Shown here in pieces: positions 26,764 through 34,912 of a stretch of DNA of 64,000 bases. The notes under the pieces were generated by a model. The model searched no databases and had not been told where the DNA came from. It saw only the letters and a program-made list of their open reading frames with translations. The translations under genes and the position numbers were made by a program. Source of the DNA: Haliscomenobacter sp040401995 (GTDB lineage: Bacteria > Bacteroidota > Bacteroidia > Chitinophagales > Saprospiraceae). The DNA lies in the NCBI GenBank assembly GCA_040401995.1, contig JBBANM010000011.1:1-64000 (forward strand). Direction: 5' to 3'. Positions within the stretch are counted from its first letter, which is position 1. The number at the start of each line of letters is the position of its first letter.

Positions 26764-27630
26764 ATGAAACGAGAACTCGATATTGTCATTATTTCAGATG
26801 TCCATTTGGGCACCTACGGTTGCCACGCCAAGGAACTACTGACCTATCTAAAGAACATCAAAACAGGTACCTTAATCCTTAATGGGGACTTTATTGATAT
26901 GTGGCAATTTCGGAAAAACTATTTCCCGAAAGAGCATATGCTGGTGATCAACCGCATTTTACGCATGGCCGCTAAAGGCACCAAAGTGTATTACATTACT
27001 GGTAATCATGATGATGCGTTGCGCCGATATACCGATTTTTCTTCTGGCAACATACATTTGCGTGATAACTTGGTGCTGCAAATCAAAGGCTCGTCCTATT
27101 GGATTTTCCATGGTGACATTTTTGATATGTTCATCAAATACTCTCCTTGGATCTCCAAATTAGGTGGTAAAGGATACGATTATCTGATTGTCTTGAACCG
27201 GCTGTTCAATAACATTCGTGCGGCATTTGGCTTGTCGCGGATGTCGTTTGCGCAAAAAATCAAATATAGCGTAAAAGAAGCGGTGAAATTTGTTAGCGAT
27301 TTTGAAGATACCGCGATTGACTTGGCGGCTGAGGAAGGCTACGATTATGTAGTTTGCGGTCATATTCACCGTGCACAAATTCGCGCTACTGAAGCCAAAG
27401 GTAAAAAAGTAACCTATCTCAACTCGGGAGATTGGGTAGAAAGCCTCACGGCATTAGAATACCAAGACGAGGAATGGTCGATATACGAATACAACGAATC
27501 GGATTTTGAATTTTCACACCCGAAGCTGCGCGATGACATGCAAGCGCCCGATGAGGAGGATGATGAAATGGATGCTGACCGGAGTTCGCAGGAGTTGTTT
27601 GACCACATCGTAAGATCGGCTACAAAATAA
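26764..27630 (+). CDS. LpxH-like metallophosphoesterase (UDP-2,3-diacylglucosamine diphosphatase family)
   Basis: Calcineurin-type phosphoesterase of 288 residues. All five metal motifs are visible: SDVHLGT, NGDFID, TGNHDD, HGDIFD and CGHIHRAQ. The family member UDP-2,3-diacylglucosamine diphosphatase makes lipid X in lipid A synthesis, and Bacteroidota enzymes of this length often carry that name. The acidic C-terminal tail (EEDDEMDADR) is extra. A 163-bp palindromic element begins 14 bp after the stop. Confidence 0.85.
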   Translation: MKRELDIVIISDVHLGTYGCHAKELLTYLKNIKTGTLILNGDFIDMWQFRKNYFPKEHMLVINRILRMAAKGTKVYYITGNHDDALRRYTDFSSGNIHLRDNLVLQIKGSSYWIFHGDIFDMFIKYSPWISKLGGKGYDYLIVLNRLFNNIRAAFGLSRMSFAQKIKYSVKEAVKFVSDFEDTAIDLAAEEGYDYVVCGHIHRAQIRATEAKGKKVTYLNSGDWVESLTALEYQDEEWSIYEYNESDFEFSHPKLRDDMQAPDEEDDEMDADRSSQELFDHIVRSATK

Positions 27631-27644
27631 GCATTCAAACAGCC

Positions 27645-27807
27645 TAAGGAACGGTTAAACAAGAAGTGCTCGCTTTTGCCTTGCTCTTTTACCGCCACTC
27701 TTCCTATCTTTTTCGTTACAATGCACCACATTGCGCCTCAAAAGATAGTTGATTGGCGGCAAAATAGCGGCGGCTAAAACGACCACTTATTATTTACCCG
27801 TTCCTAA
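27645..27807. repeat. TA-flanked palindromic element B, copy 1
   Basis: A 163-bp element with imperfect terminal inverted repeats of about 29 bp (AGGAACGGTTAAACAAGAAG facing AGGAACGGGTAAATAATAAG). A second pair of inverted segments lies inside (CTATCTTTTTCGTT and the mirrored AAAAGATAG). Both ends are flanked by TA. The other copy, at 31425-31587, has the same length and about 85-90% identity by eye. There is no ORF, so it is a MITE-like element by structure. Confidence 0.85.
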
Positions 27808-28092
27808 TATTTTCCTTCCATTCAAAAATATCCCTCAGAAATTAAATAATCTCTACAATTTTGTCAACGAAAATCAGTTTTTGTAGTTTATTTGCAATGA
27901 TTTAGGTTTTGGCCAGTCATTTTCGTTTCTCCAATAAGATAAAAGTAGTTGTAACCAGCTCGCGGACGAGATCTGCGGGGGGCTTGAACGCTAGTTTTCC
28001 ACCTGTTGACTATTGAAAATTATCATCCAAACGATTTCAAGGAATACTTTGGGAGTTTCTTATTATTGAAATGAAAAACTAGGAGCTGGAAT
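27808..28092. other. Gene-free stretch upstream of the MarR gene
   Basis: AT-rich, with no supported ORF and no convincing promoter match. It presumably contains the MarR promoter. Confidence 0.4.
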
Positions 28093-28692
28093 ATGAGTGA
28101 AAAAAATGCTCGGTATGAAAAGTTGATCCATTTGATCAATTTATGGCAAGACTTCGAAAAAGAAAAAACTGGAACAATTGAATTAGAGGAATTTGCCATT
28201 TGGATGTTGACAAAAGCGACGACCCAAAAACCTGTTTTTGCCAATAAGCTCAAAAATACCAATAATATCCCTTTAGAGGCAGTGATTAATGTTTTGCTCC
28301 TTCGTTCGGCCAAGTTTATTGAGCAACAAATGAAACCTGTTTTTGCCGAATCTCCTATCACTTTTACCGACTATCGGATTTTGGCTTGCGTTGATTCGCG
28401 CAAGAACCCCCGGAAAATTGAAGTGATTACTGAAGTCATGCTGGAAACAACTACAGCAACCGCGATTATGAAAAACTTAATCGGGGAGGATCTGCTTTCG
28501 GAAGCACAAGATGCCTTAGACAAGCGCAGCAAAAGGCTTACTATAACGAAAAAAGGGCAGACTGTTTTTTTTCAGAAAAGACTGGAAGTTATTGCCCTGC
28601 TTCCCGGGATGTTTGCGGTGTTATCCCTAGAGGAAAAACAGCAATTGGTTGACTTGCTTACTAGTGTGGATCGGTTTTTTGCAAATTTGTAA
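28093..28692 (+). CDS. MarR-like winged-helix regulator
   Basis: A 199-residue protein. The central part (residues about 85-165) follows the MarR fold: ITFTDYRILACVD, a recognition region ending TATAIMKNLIGEDLLSEA, and a wing DKRSKRLTITKKGQTVFF. The N-terminal helix is longer than usual. The ligand and target are unknown. No efflux or oxidative-stress gene lies beside it. Confidence 0.82.
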   Translation: MSEKNARYEKLIHLINLWQDFEKEKTGTIELEEFAIWMLTKATTQKPVFANKLKNTNNIPLEAVINVLLLRSAKFIEQQMKPVFAESPITFTDYRILACVDSRKNPRKIEVITEVMLETTTATAIMKNLIGEDLLSEAQDALDKRSKRLTITKKGQTVFFQKRLEVIALLPGMFAVLSLEEKQQLVDLLTSVDRFFANL

Positions 28693-28749
28693 GACGCTTA
28701 GCTTATATTTGACTGGGGAACTAATTTGCGAATTTCACAACCCACCACC

Positions 28750-28929
28750 ATGGCCAAAAAACACACGCCTCACCACGCGGAAAAGCCAAAAAAATTGATG
28801 ACGCCGTTGGAAAAATTCTTTTTTGCAGTGGCCTTGATCATTATTTTGTACTTCCTACTGGCAAGGATAGGTTTGCCGGGCGTATACCGTACCGAGGAAA
28901 CTAAAATTGTGCAGCACCCGCACCGATAA
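28750..28929 (+). CDS. Small membrane protein (59 aa)
   Basis: Starts at the ATG at 28750; an upstream TTG at 28726 is less likely. It has a basic N-terminus rich in His and Lys, then one transmembrane helix (residues about 22-39, FFFAVALIIILYFLLARIGL), then a short polar tail. I do not recognise a family. It precedes the rpsP promoter. Confidence 0.6.
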   Translation: MAKKHTPHHAEKPKKLMTPLEKFFFAVALIIILYFLLARIGLPGVYRTEETKIVQHPHR

Positions 28930-28969
28930 CACGAGTAGCAGGGGGTGACAAGCAGAATTGAAAAATAAT

Positions 28970-29000
28970 TTTGTAAATGTCGCTAGTTGATCTATCTTTG
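28970..29000 (+). promoter_or_regulatory. Bacteroidota-type promoter for rpsP
   Basis: TTTG (28970-28973) and TATCTTTG (28993-29000) are separated by 19 nt, an exact fit to the sigma-ABfr consensus. It lies 69 nt before the rpsP start, inside a longer open frame that is therefore probably not translated. Confidence 0.75.
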
Positions 29001-29069
29001 CGCCCGTTCAAGTCCATGCTTGATTTTCAAGGTAATGGATATGGTTTAACCAAACAGAGCCAATTATTT

Positions 29070-29603
29070 ATGGCAGTTAGAATTAGATTGCAGAGAATGG
29101 GACGGAAACAACGTCCATTCTATCAAATTGTAGTAGCTGACTCTCGTTCTCCTCGTGACGGACGTTTTGTAGAGCAACTAGGTAGCTACAACCCAATGAC
29201 CAAGCCAGCTACGATCGATATCGATCGCGACAAAGCTTTTGAATGGGTGATGAAAGGTGCACAACCTTCTGATACTGTACGCGCTATTTTGCGATTCAAA
29301 GGAATCTACTACAAAAAGCACTTGATGCGCGGCGTTTCCAAAGGCGCAATGACTTTGGAGCAAGCTGATGCAAAATACCAAGAGTGGATCGACGCTAAAG
29401 AAGCTAAGATTGCCATTCGGGTAGAAAAAACTGCTCAAGAAAAGCTCGAATTCTTTAGCCGCGTTTCAGGCAAAGCTCCGGCTAAGCCTGTTCCTGTTGT
29501 TGAAGAAACTCCTGTAGCGGAAGTATCAGACGAAGTAGCGACTGACGCTCCGGAAGCTGAAGCTCCAGAAACAACTGAAACAGAAGCTGCTAGCGAAGAA
29601 TAA
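29070..29603 (+). CDS. rpsP: 30S ribosomal protein S16
   Basis: Small-subunit protein needed for 30S assembly. The first 85 residues carry the S16 signature (MAVRIRLQRMGRKQRPFYQIVVADSR, DGRFVEQLGSYNP). The protein is 177 residues long instead of about 85, because of a helical stretch and a Glu/Ala/Pro/Thr-rich acidic tail, as in other Bacteroidota S16 proteins. The ATG at 29070 is chosen from homology and the upstream promoter. The usual partners rimM and trmD are not next to it. A strong terminator follows. Confidence 0.97.
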   Translation: MAVRIRLQRMGRKQRPFYQIVVADSRSPRDGRFVEQLGSYNPMTKPATIDIDRDKAFEWVMKGAQPSDTVRAILRFKGIYYKKHLMRGVSKGAMTLEQADAKYQEWIDAKEAKIAIRVEKTAQEKLEFFSRVSGKAPAKPVPVVEETPVAEVSDEVATDAPEAEAPETTETEAASEE

Positions 29604-29624
29604 TCGCTTCGTTTTTCTGTTTTT

Positions 29625-29662
29625 CCAACAAAGCCCGGCAAGTTTTTGCTGGGCTTTGTTGG
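29625..29662 (+). terminator. Rho-independent terminator after rpsP
   Basis: CCAACAAAGCCCGGCA pairs with TGCTGGGCTTTGTTGG around a short T-rich loop, followed by CTTTTGG. Confidence 0.85.
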
Positions 29663-29690
29663 CTTTTGGCGATCAACAAAGATATTCAGT

Positions 29691-29847
29691 GTGTGTTTGG
29701 ATTTTTTATTCGCGCTGCAAATGGCCGAAATCCCCCCCAACTTCGTTGTAAAAATACTCATATAACGCTGCTATACTCCGTTTTTTTACGCCTCGTTGGT
29801 GCAAATTTCGACTCATTTTCGCCTGCGAACTAAAAATCCAAACACAC
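29691..29847. repeat. Palindromic intergenic element A, copy 2
   Basis: A 157-bp imperfect palindrome with ends GTGTGTTTGGATTTTT...AAAAATCCAAACACAC. The inner half-sites (CAAATGGCCGAAAT...CTTCGTT and CTCGTTGGTGCAAATTT) match copy 1 at 10919-11124. The outer ends match instead the short hairpin at 63054-63089, so ends and core appear to be exchangeable. Confidence 0.75.
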
Positions 29848-30031
29848 TCAACACAGGGTGAAGCTAAACTTCCTAAATCTTTTCGGCTTCCCATTTGAAG
29901 TTTTGCACTCGTATCGTTATCTTTGGCGCTATTGTAACCATTTCGGCTATACTTTTTTCTAAAAATATATTGTGAACCTGGTAGTGCTTTAAAATGTACT
30001 ATCAGGTTTGCCTTTAAAATGAGGAAGCGTT

Positions 30032-31420
30032 ATGTACGAATTAGATCAAAAATACATTGAAGCGCTTGAAGAGATCGCAGGAGAGATTCAAGATTCTGAG
30101 GATTTAGAAAAGTATCTGGATACCGAAGAAGAAGAAGATTTCCTCCGGTTGAAGGAGCATTTCGAGCCCCGCATCGCTGCAATCTATGAAGAAGTGGCTA
30201 AAGACAATCCACTGCAATTGCTACCATTTGAATTGGTATTGCTCGAAAGCATATTCGAAGGCTTGTTTTTACCCAAAATTTTGGGCTATACCGTATTAAG
30301 GGGCGAAATTGATGATCAGTATCAATACACCCGCCCACAGGACCATTTCAAAGAAATCTTGCTGGCCATCTGCCAGTCGCCCAATTTTGAGATCCTTAAA
30401 AAGAGGATTGGCCAAACCATCCAAGTGGGTTTTTCGCTCAGCAGCGATATTTGGATTACGAGCTTAATCAATGGGATTGACAATAAGCGCATTCGCTATT
30501 ACCTGCAAAGCCAAAAACTGGACAAATTCCGCCGTTTGACTGAGCGCTCGGTAGGGTATGAGCGTTACAAAAAACAGTTCCGCAGCGAGATATTCCAAAC
30601 GGCAGACTTTCCTACCGTTCCGACTGATTTGCCTATTCTTTTCAATTCTTTGAAACACTTTTTGATTTTTAGGGTAAGCAAGCCGTTGGACAATAGCAGC
30701 CTCATTGAGCCGCTTAATCATTTTGTGCTCAACGAAGAACTAAAAGGTACTCCTGAGCAGCTCAAAGTGATGATGCTCTATGCCATGTTTTACCCGATTA
30801 CCGAGAAAGATCAAAAAAACCTGGCCAAATCTTTCAATCAAATTCGGGAAAAAATGCCTGCTTTTGCAGACCGTTTCCTCGAATTCATACTGGAATTACA
30901 CCAACACCCTTCCTTGGACATTACCCCCGATGCTGACAGACGTATGTCGGCAGTGGTAGACAAAACCTACAACGATAAACTCAGCGACTATTACAAGCTC
31001 GTTGATACGATACACGACCGCGGTTACGTTACGGATGAGGTACAAGAGGCTGTCATGATTTTTCACGACAAAAATGAAGGCCTTTCGGTAATTAACGAGT
31101 GTGTACGGCAAACGATTTACCACTATTTCGCTCGGTTCATCAGCAATTTGGAAGAAAAAGCGTACCCCGATCTGTTTGAAATTTCCAAACTATTTCCGGT
31201 GTACATGCGCATATTCCGCAACCAGCATTTCAACCAAGGTTTGAAAGACTTGTCGATGAACCTTGTCAACCGCCTACTTGTTCGGTATACCGATAAACGT
31301 GGAAAAGATTATCAAGACATCAAGAAATTTGTTTCCTCCGTATTTGTCGATTACGGATTCCTCAAGGAAAAAGAAACGATTGAGATATTCAAAACCAGAA
31401 GAAAAAAGAAGGAAGAATAA
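30032..31420 (+). CDS. Conserved-looking helical protein of unknown function
   Basis: A 462-residue cytoplasmic protein with no signal peptide or membrane helix. It begins with a very acidic stretch (EDLEKYLDTEEEEDFLRLKEHFEP), is predicted nearly all helical, and ends with a basic tail (KTRRKKKEE). No catalytic motif is visible and I do not recognise the family. The intact frame and normal codon use support a real gene. Palindromic element B copy 2 begins 4 bp after its stop. Confidence 0.8.
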   Translation: MYELDQKYIEALEEIAGEIQDSEDLEKYLDTEEEEDFLRLKEHFEPRIAAIYEEVAKDNPLQLLPFELVLLESIFEGLFLPKILGYTVLRGEIDDQYQYTRPQDHFKEILLAICQSPNFEILKKRIGQTIQVGFSLSSDIWITSLINGIDNKRIRYYLQSQKLDKFRRLTERSVGYERYKKQFRSEIFQTADFPTVPTDLPILFNSLKHFLIFRVSKPLDNSSLIEPLNHFVLNEELKGTPEQLKVMMLYAMFYPITEKDQKNLAKSFNQIREKMPAFADRFLEFILELHQHPSLDITPDADRRMSAVVDKTYNDKLSDYYKLVDTIHDRGYVTDEVQEAVMIFHDKNEGLSVINECVRQTIYHYFARFISNLEEKAYPDLFEISKLFPVYMRIFRNQHFNQGLKDLSMNLVNRLLVRYTDKRGKDYQDIKKFVSSVFVDYGFLKEKETIEIFKTRRKKKEE

Positions 31421-31424
31421 ACCT

Positions 31425-31587
31425 TAAGGAACGGGTAAATAATAAAGTATCACTTTTGCCTTGCTCTTTCACCACCACTCTTCCTATCTTTTTCGTTGCA
31501 ATGCCCCACATTGCGCCTCAAAAGATAGTCGATTGGCAGCAAAATACCGGCGACTAAAATGACACTTTATTATTCACCCGTTCCTAA
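31425..31587. repeat. TA-flanked palindromic element B, copy 2
   Basis: Same length (163 bp) and same terminal inverted repeats as copy 1 at 27645-27807. It fills the whole gap between the 462-residue protein and the trehalose gene, ending 8 bp before the latter's ATG. It must therefore contain the leader, and perhaps the promoter, of that gene. Its inner CTATCTTTTT is close to a -7 box. Confidence 0.85.
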
Positions 31588-31595
31588 GCAGAGCT

Positions 31596-33785
31596 ATGTC
31601 GCGTCTACTCCTCGTTTCGAACCGCCTACCGGTAACCATCGATAAAAGCAAAGGGGAGTTGACCTACACTCCCAGTGCTGGTGGATTAGCGACTGGGCTG
31701 GTTTCAGTAGATAAAGCCCTCCCGCAATTGTGGGTAGGCTGGCCTGGATTGGAAATCACCGATCCGGCCGAGCAAGAACAGGTACGGCGCGAGTTGGAAC
31801 TACAACAACTCGCGCCGGTTTTCCTGACCCAGAAACAAATCCGGCTGTATTACGAAGGGTTTAGCAACAAAACCATTTGGCCGCACTTCCACTATTTTAC
31901 CCAATACACTACCTACCGCGATGATTTTTGGGAAGCTTATTGTCAGGTAAATCAAAAATTTGCCGACGTCATCGCTGCGTTGATTGAACCAGGAGACCTG
32001 GTTTGGGTTCATGATTACCAACTCATGTTGCTACCAGCCATGATCCGTGCCCAAGTTCCGGATGCTTCCATTGGTTTTTTTCTCCACATCCCTTTTCCTT
32101 CTTACGAGTTATTCCGGGTTTTGCCTTGGCGGAAATCCATCCTGCAGGGCTTGCTTGGCGCCGATCAAATTGGTTTCCATACTTTTGGCTACATGCGCCA
32201 TTTTTTAAGCGCCGCCTACCGGATTGCCGGGCATGAGCACCATTTTGGCAAATTAAAAATTGAAGGTCGGGAGATCAACGTGGATGTATTCCCGATGGGG
32301 ATTGATTACAACCACTACGCCTTCCCCAATACTGATCTCAATGCCGCCGATGATGCCGCAAAAATCGATCAGTTGGGGAAAAACCAACAACTCATTATTT
32401 CCATCGATCGACTGGATTACACCAAGGGCATCCCGCAGCGCCTCAAAGCTTTTCAGCAGTTCATTACCGATTACCCGGAATATCAAGGGCGTGTATCGCT
32501 GGTGCTCATCGTAGTGCCTTCGCGCTCCAATGTAGACAACTACCAAGAGCTCAAACAACAGGTTGATACTTTGGTAGGTGAAATCAACAGCGCCTTTGGC
32601 ACTTTCGATTGGATGCCGATCCAATACCTGTACCGCTCGCTCAATTTCAATGAACTCACCACCCTTTACCGCGTAGCCGATGTGGCCATGATCACCCCGC
32701 TGCGCGATGGGATGAACCTGGTATCCAAAGAATTTGTCGCCAGCAAAGAACAAAATAAAAAAGGCGTGCTCATCCTCAGCGAGATGGCCGGAGCCGCCAA
32801 TGAACTTACCGAGGCACTGATCGTCAACCCGCACGACATCAAAGACATGGCGGAATCCATCCACCATGCCCTGGAAATGAGCGAAAGCGAGCAAGCTGCC
32901 CGCATGGAAAGCATGCAACTCCATTTGCGGCAACACAACGTAAGTCACTGGGCACAAACTTTTATCAAAGAACTTCGCCGAACCATGGATCAACAACACC
33001 TCGATGCGCAATTCTTGCGTCTGGAAGGGGAGGCCCGTATCACCTATTTCAGCGCCTACAAAAAAGGCAAAAAACGCTTGATCATCCTGGATTACGATGG
33101 CACGCTGATGCAGTTTCACTCTGATCCTCAAGCTGTAGCCCCGGATCTTGAATTGTTGCAAACCCTGGGGCATTTATCAACCATACCGGGCAACAAAGTA
33201 GTAATCAATAGCGGTCGGGATTGGCAAACTTTGGAAAAATGGTTGGGCCCCCTCGGCATTGAAATGGCTGCCGAACACGGGGTTTGGATCAAACGCGGCG
33301 GCTCATGGAAAATCAACCCAGGCTTGTCGGCCGCTTGGAAAGACGATATTCGTCCGGTATTACAAAACCTGGTGGAGCGTACGCCCGGCTCCTTCATTGA
33401 GGAAAAAGACTACTCTATGGCCTGGCATTATCGCCGTATTGATCGCGACTTGGGCGAGAAGCGCGTACGCGAAATCCGCGATGGCTTGCTTTACTTCACT
33501 GCCAATCACGATCTGCAGGTGATGGAAGGCAACAAAGTAGTGGAAATCAAACACCTTAGCGTGAGCAAGGGGCGGGCTACCCTCAGTTGGCTCAACGAGG
33601 CCGATTGGGACTTTGTAACCGCCATCGGCGACGATCGCACTGACGAGGATATTTTTAAAGCGTTGCCGCCTGAGGCTTTTGCGGTAAAAGTGGGTGACGA
33701 TAGCAGTTTTGCGAAATACTATTTACCGGGAGTGCCGGAGGTAAGGGTGTTGTTGGGAGATTTGGTGAAGGCGAGTTTTGAGTAG
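31596..33785 (+). CDS. Fused trehalose-6-phosphate synthase / trehalose-6-phosphatase
   Basis: A 729-residue bifunctional protein making trehalose from UDP-glucose and glucose-6-phosphate. Residues about 1-470 are the GT20 synthase (SNRLPVTI, AGGLATGL, WVHDYQLMLLP, DRLDYTKGIPQRL, RDGMNLVSKEFVA). Residues about 490-729 are the HAD-type phosphatase (LDYDGTLMQF with the catalytic aspartates, SGRDW, GDDRTDEDIF). All key motifs are intact, so both activities are expected. Trehalose acts as a stress protectant in the cytoplasm. It equals OtsA plus OtsB in one chain. Confidence 0.95.
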   Translation: MSRLLLVSNRLPVTIDKSKGELTYTPSAGGLATGLVSVDKALPQLWVGWPGLEITDPAEQEQVRRELELQQLAPVFLTQKQIRLYYEGFSNKTIWPHFHYFTQYTTYRDDFWEAYCQVNQKFADVIAALIEPGDLVWVHDYQLMLLPAMIRAQVPDASIGFFLHIPFPSYELFRVLPWRKSILQGLLGADQIGFHTFGYMRHFLSAAYRIAGHEHHFGKLKIEGREINVDVFPMGIDYNHYAFPNTDLNAADDAAKIDQLGKNQQLIISIDRLDYTKGIPQRLKAFQQFITDYPEYQGRVSLVLIVVPSRSNVDNYQELKQQVDTLVGEINSAFGTFDWMPIQYLYRSLNFNELTTLYRVADVAMITPLRDGMNLVSKEFVASKEQNKKGVLILSEMAGAANELTEALIVNPHDIKDMAESIHHALEMSESEQAARMESMQLHLRQHNVSHWAQTFIKELRRTMDQQHLDAQFLRLEGEARITYFSAYKKGKKRLIILDYDGTLMQFHSDPQAVAPDLELLQTLGHLSTIPGNKVVINSGRDWQTLEKWLGPLGIEMAAEHGVWIKRGGSWKINPGLSAAWKDDIRPVLQNLVERTPGSFIEEKDYSMAWHYRRIDRDLGEKRVREIRDGLLYFTANHDLQVMEGNKVVEIKHLSVSKGRATLSWLNEADWDFVTAIGDDRTDEDIFKALPPEAFAVKVGDDSSFAKYYLPGVPEVRVLLGDLVKASFE

Positions 33786-33857
33786 GGGAGCAATATCAAC
33801 CCTATTGACTTAAAAAGTGATGCTTTTGCCTTTAACTTGCAAGACTTATATTAAAAT

Positions 33858-34141
33858 CTAGTATAAGTACGATCCAAATAAAAATGAGGATCGTACCTAT
33901 ATCAAAGGACACTTTATTTGCAATGGGAAAATAAGACTGGATAGTGAATTGAATATGACTGAATCCAGCTATCGAGTAGAAAAAGGTGTCTTATACCGGA
34001 TCAGCGCTTTGCGGTGGACTTTTAATAACTCCCTGTGATGCAAATAAAAATAATTCAAAAATTAAACCTAGATAAAGCATAATGGTAAGATTTTAAAGGT
34101 TAATAAATTATTCAGTATCAATAATATAAAGGATGCAATTT
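33858..34141 (+). repeat. 284-bp direct repeat, copy 1
   Basis: Aligns without net indels to 34213-34496 (offset 355), roughly 90% identical. It opens with an 11-bp hairpin (AAGTACGATCC...GGATCGTACCT). An ATG frame, MRIVPISKDTLFAMGK, is also open in the other copy. It could be a duplicated small-RNA gene or a mobile-repeat relic. Confidence 0.85.
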
Positions 34142-34212
34142 ATGGCTGAAAATTTGTTTGCCTCATCGCCGAAGGCGAGGTGCTAAACTTTCACAAAATC
34201 TAGTAAAAAACC

Positions 34213-34496
34213 CTAGTATAAGTACGATCCAAATAAAAATGAGGATCGTACTTATGACAAAGGACACTTTATTTGCAATGGGACAATAAGAGTGGATAGT
34301 GAATTGAATGTGACTGAATTCAGCTATCGAGTAGGAAAAAGTGACTTATGAAAGATCAGCGCTTTTCGGTGGATCTTTAAGAACTCCCAGTGATGCAAAT
34401 GAATATAATTCAAAAATTAAACCTAGATAAAGCATAATGGTAAGATTTTAAAGGTTAATAAATTAGTCAGTATCAATAATATAAAGGATGCAATTT
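34213..34496 (+). repeat. 284-bp direct repeat, copy 2
   Basis: Second copy of the repeat at 33858-34141, separated from it by 71 bp. Its hairpin is perfect (AAGTACGATCC with GGATCGTACTT), so pairing is at least as good as in copy 1 despite the substitutions. Confidence 0.85.
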
Positions 34497-34912
34497 TTGC
34501 TTTTAAATAAGTATTTCAAGTTTTTTTGAATGAGTTGTCACCTCAAATTTGATCAACAGGCCAGGGTGTAATAAAAAAGGCAAAATCATTAGATTCGTTC
34601 AATTTGCTTGGCTTGTATAACAAGTAAGTTACTCGAAAAATCAATAGAATCAAAAAAATCGGTCAATTTTTTTTGCGCCAAGCTACCAATCTCAGATCTT
34701 CTAGTTATTAAAAAGATGTTAAGTTAGAGGGATTTTCATCCAGCAAGAGCATAAATAGCTAGAAATAGTACTTGATTTTCTGTATCTTGTTCATCGATCT
34801 CTTGAACTGCGGAGGGGAGGAAATAAAAATAAATCGGCATTTGTTGTTTAAAACAGTGCGCAATTAACACATCGGTATAGAACGATCAATCTACCTTAAA
34901 AACCTTAATAAA

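Larger units (their letters stand above)
33786..34912. other. 1.1-kb AT-rich gene-free region with a direct duplication
   Basis: No frame longer than short chance ORFs is present. The region is dominated by two 284-bp direct repeats (listed separately), and the last 400 bp before the subtilase gene show nothing recognisable. Base composition drops relative to both neighbours, suggesting foreign or degenerating DNA. Confidence 0.7.

Noticed and set aside
28977..29069. N-terminal extension of ribosomal protein S16
   Set aside because: The extension overlaps the rpsP promoter and S16 proteins begin at the MAVRIRL segment.
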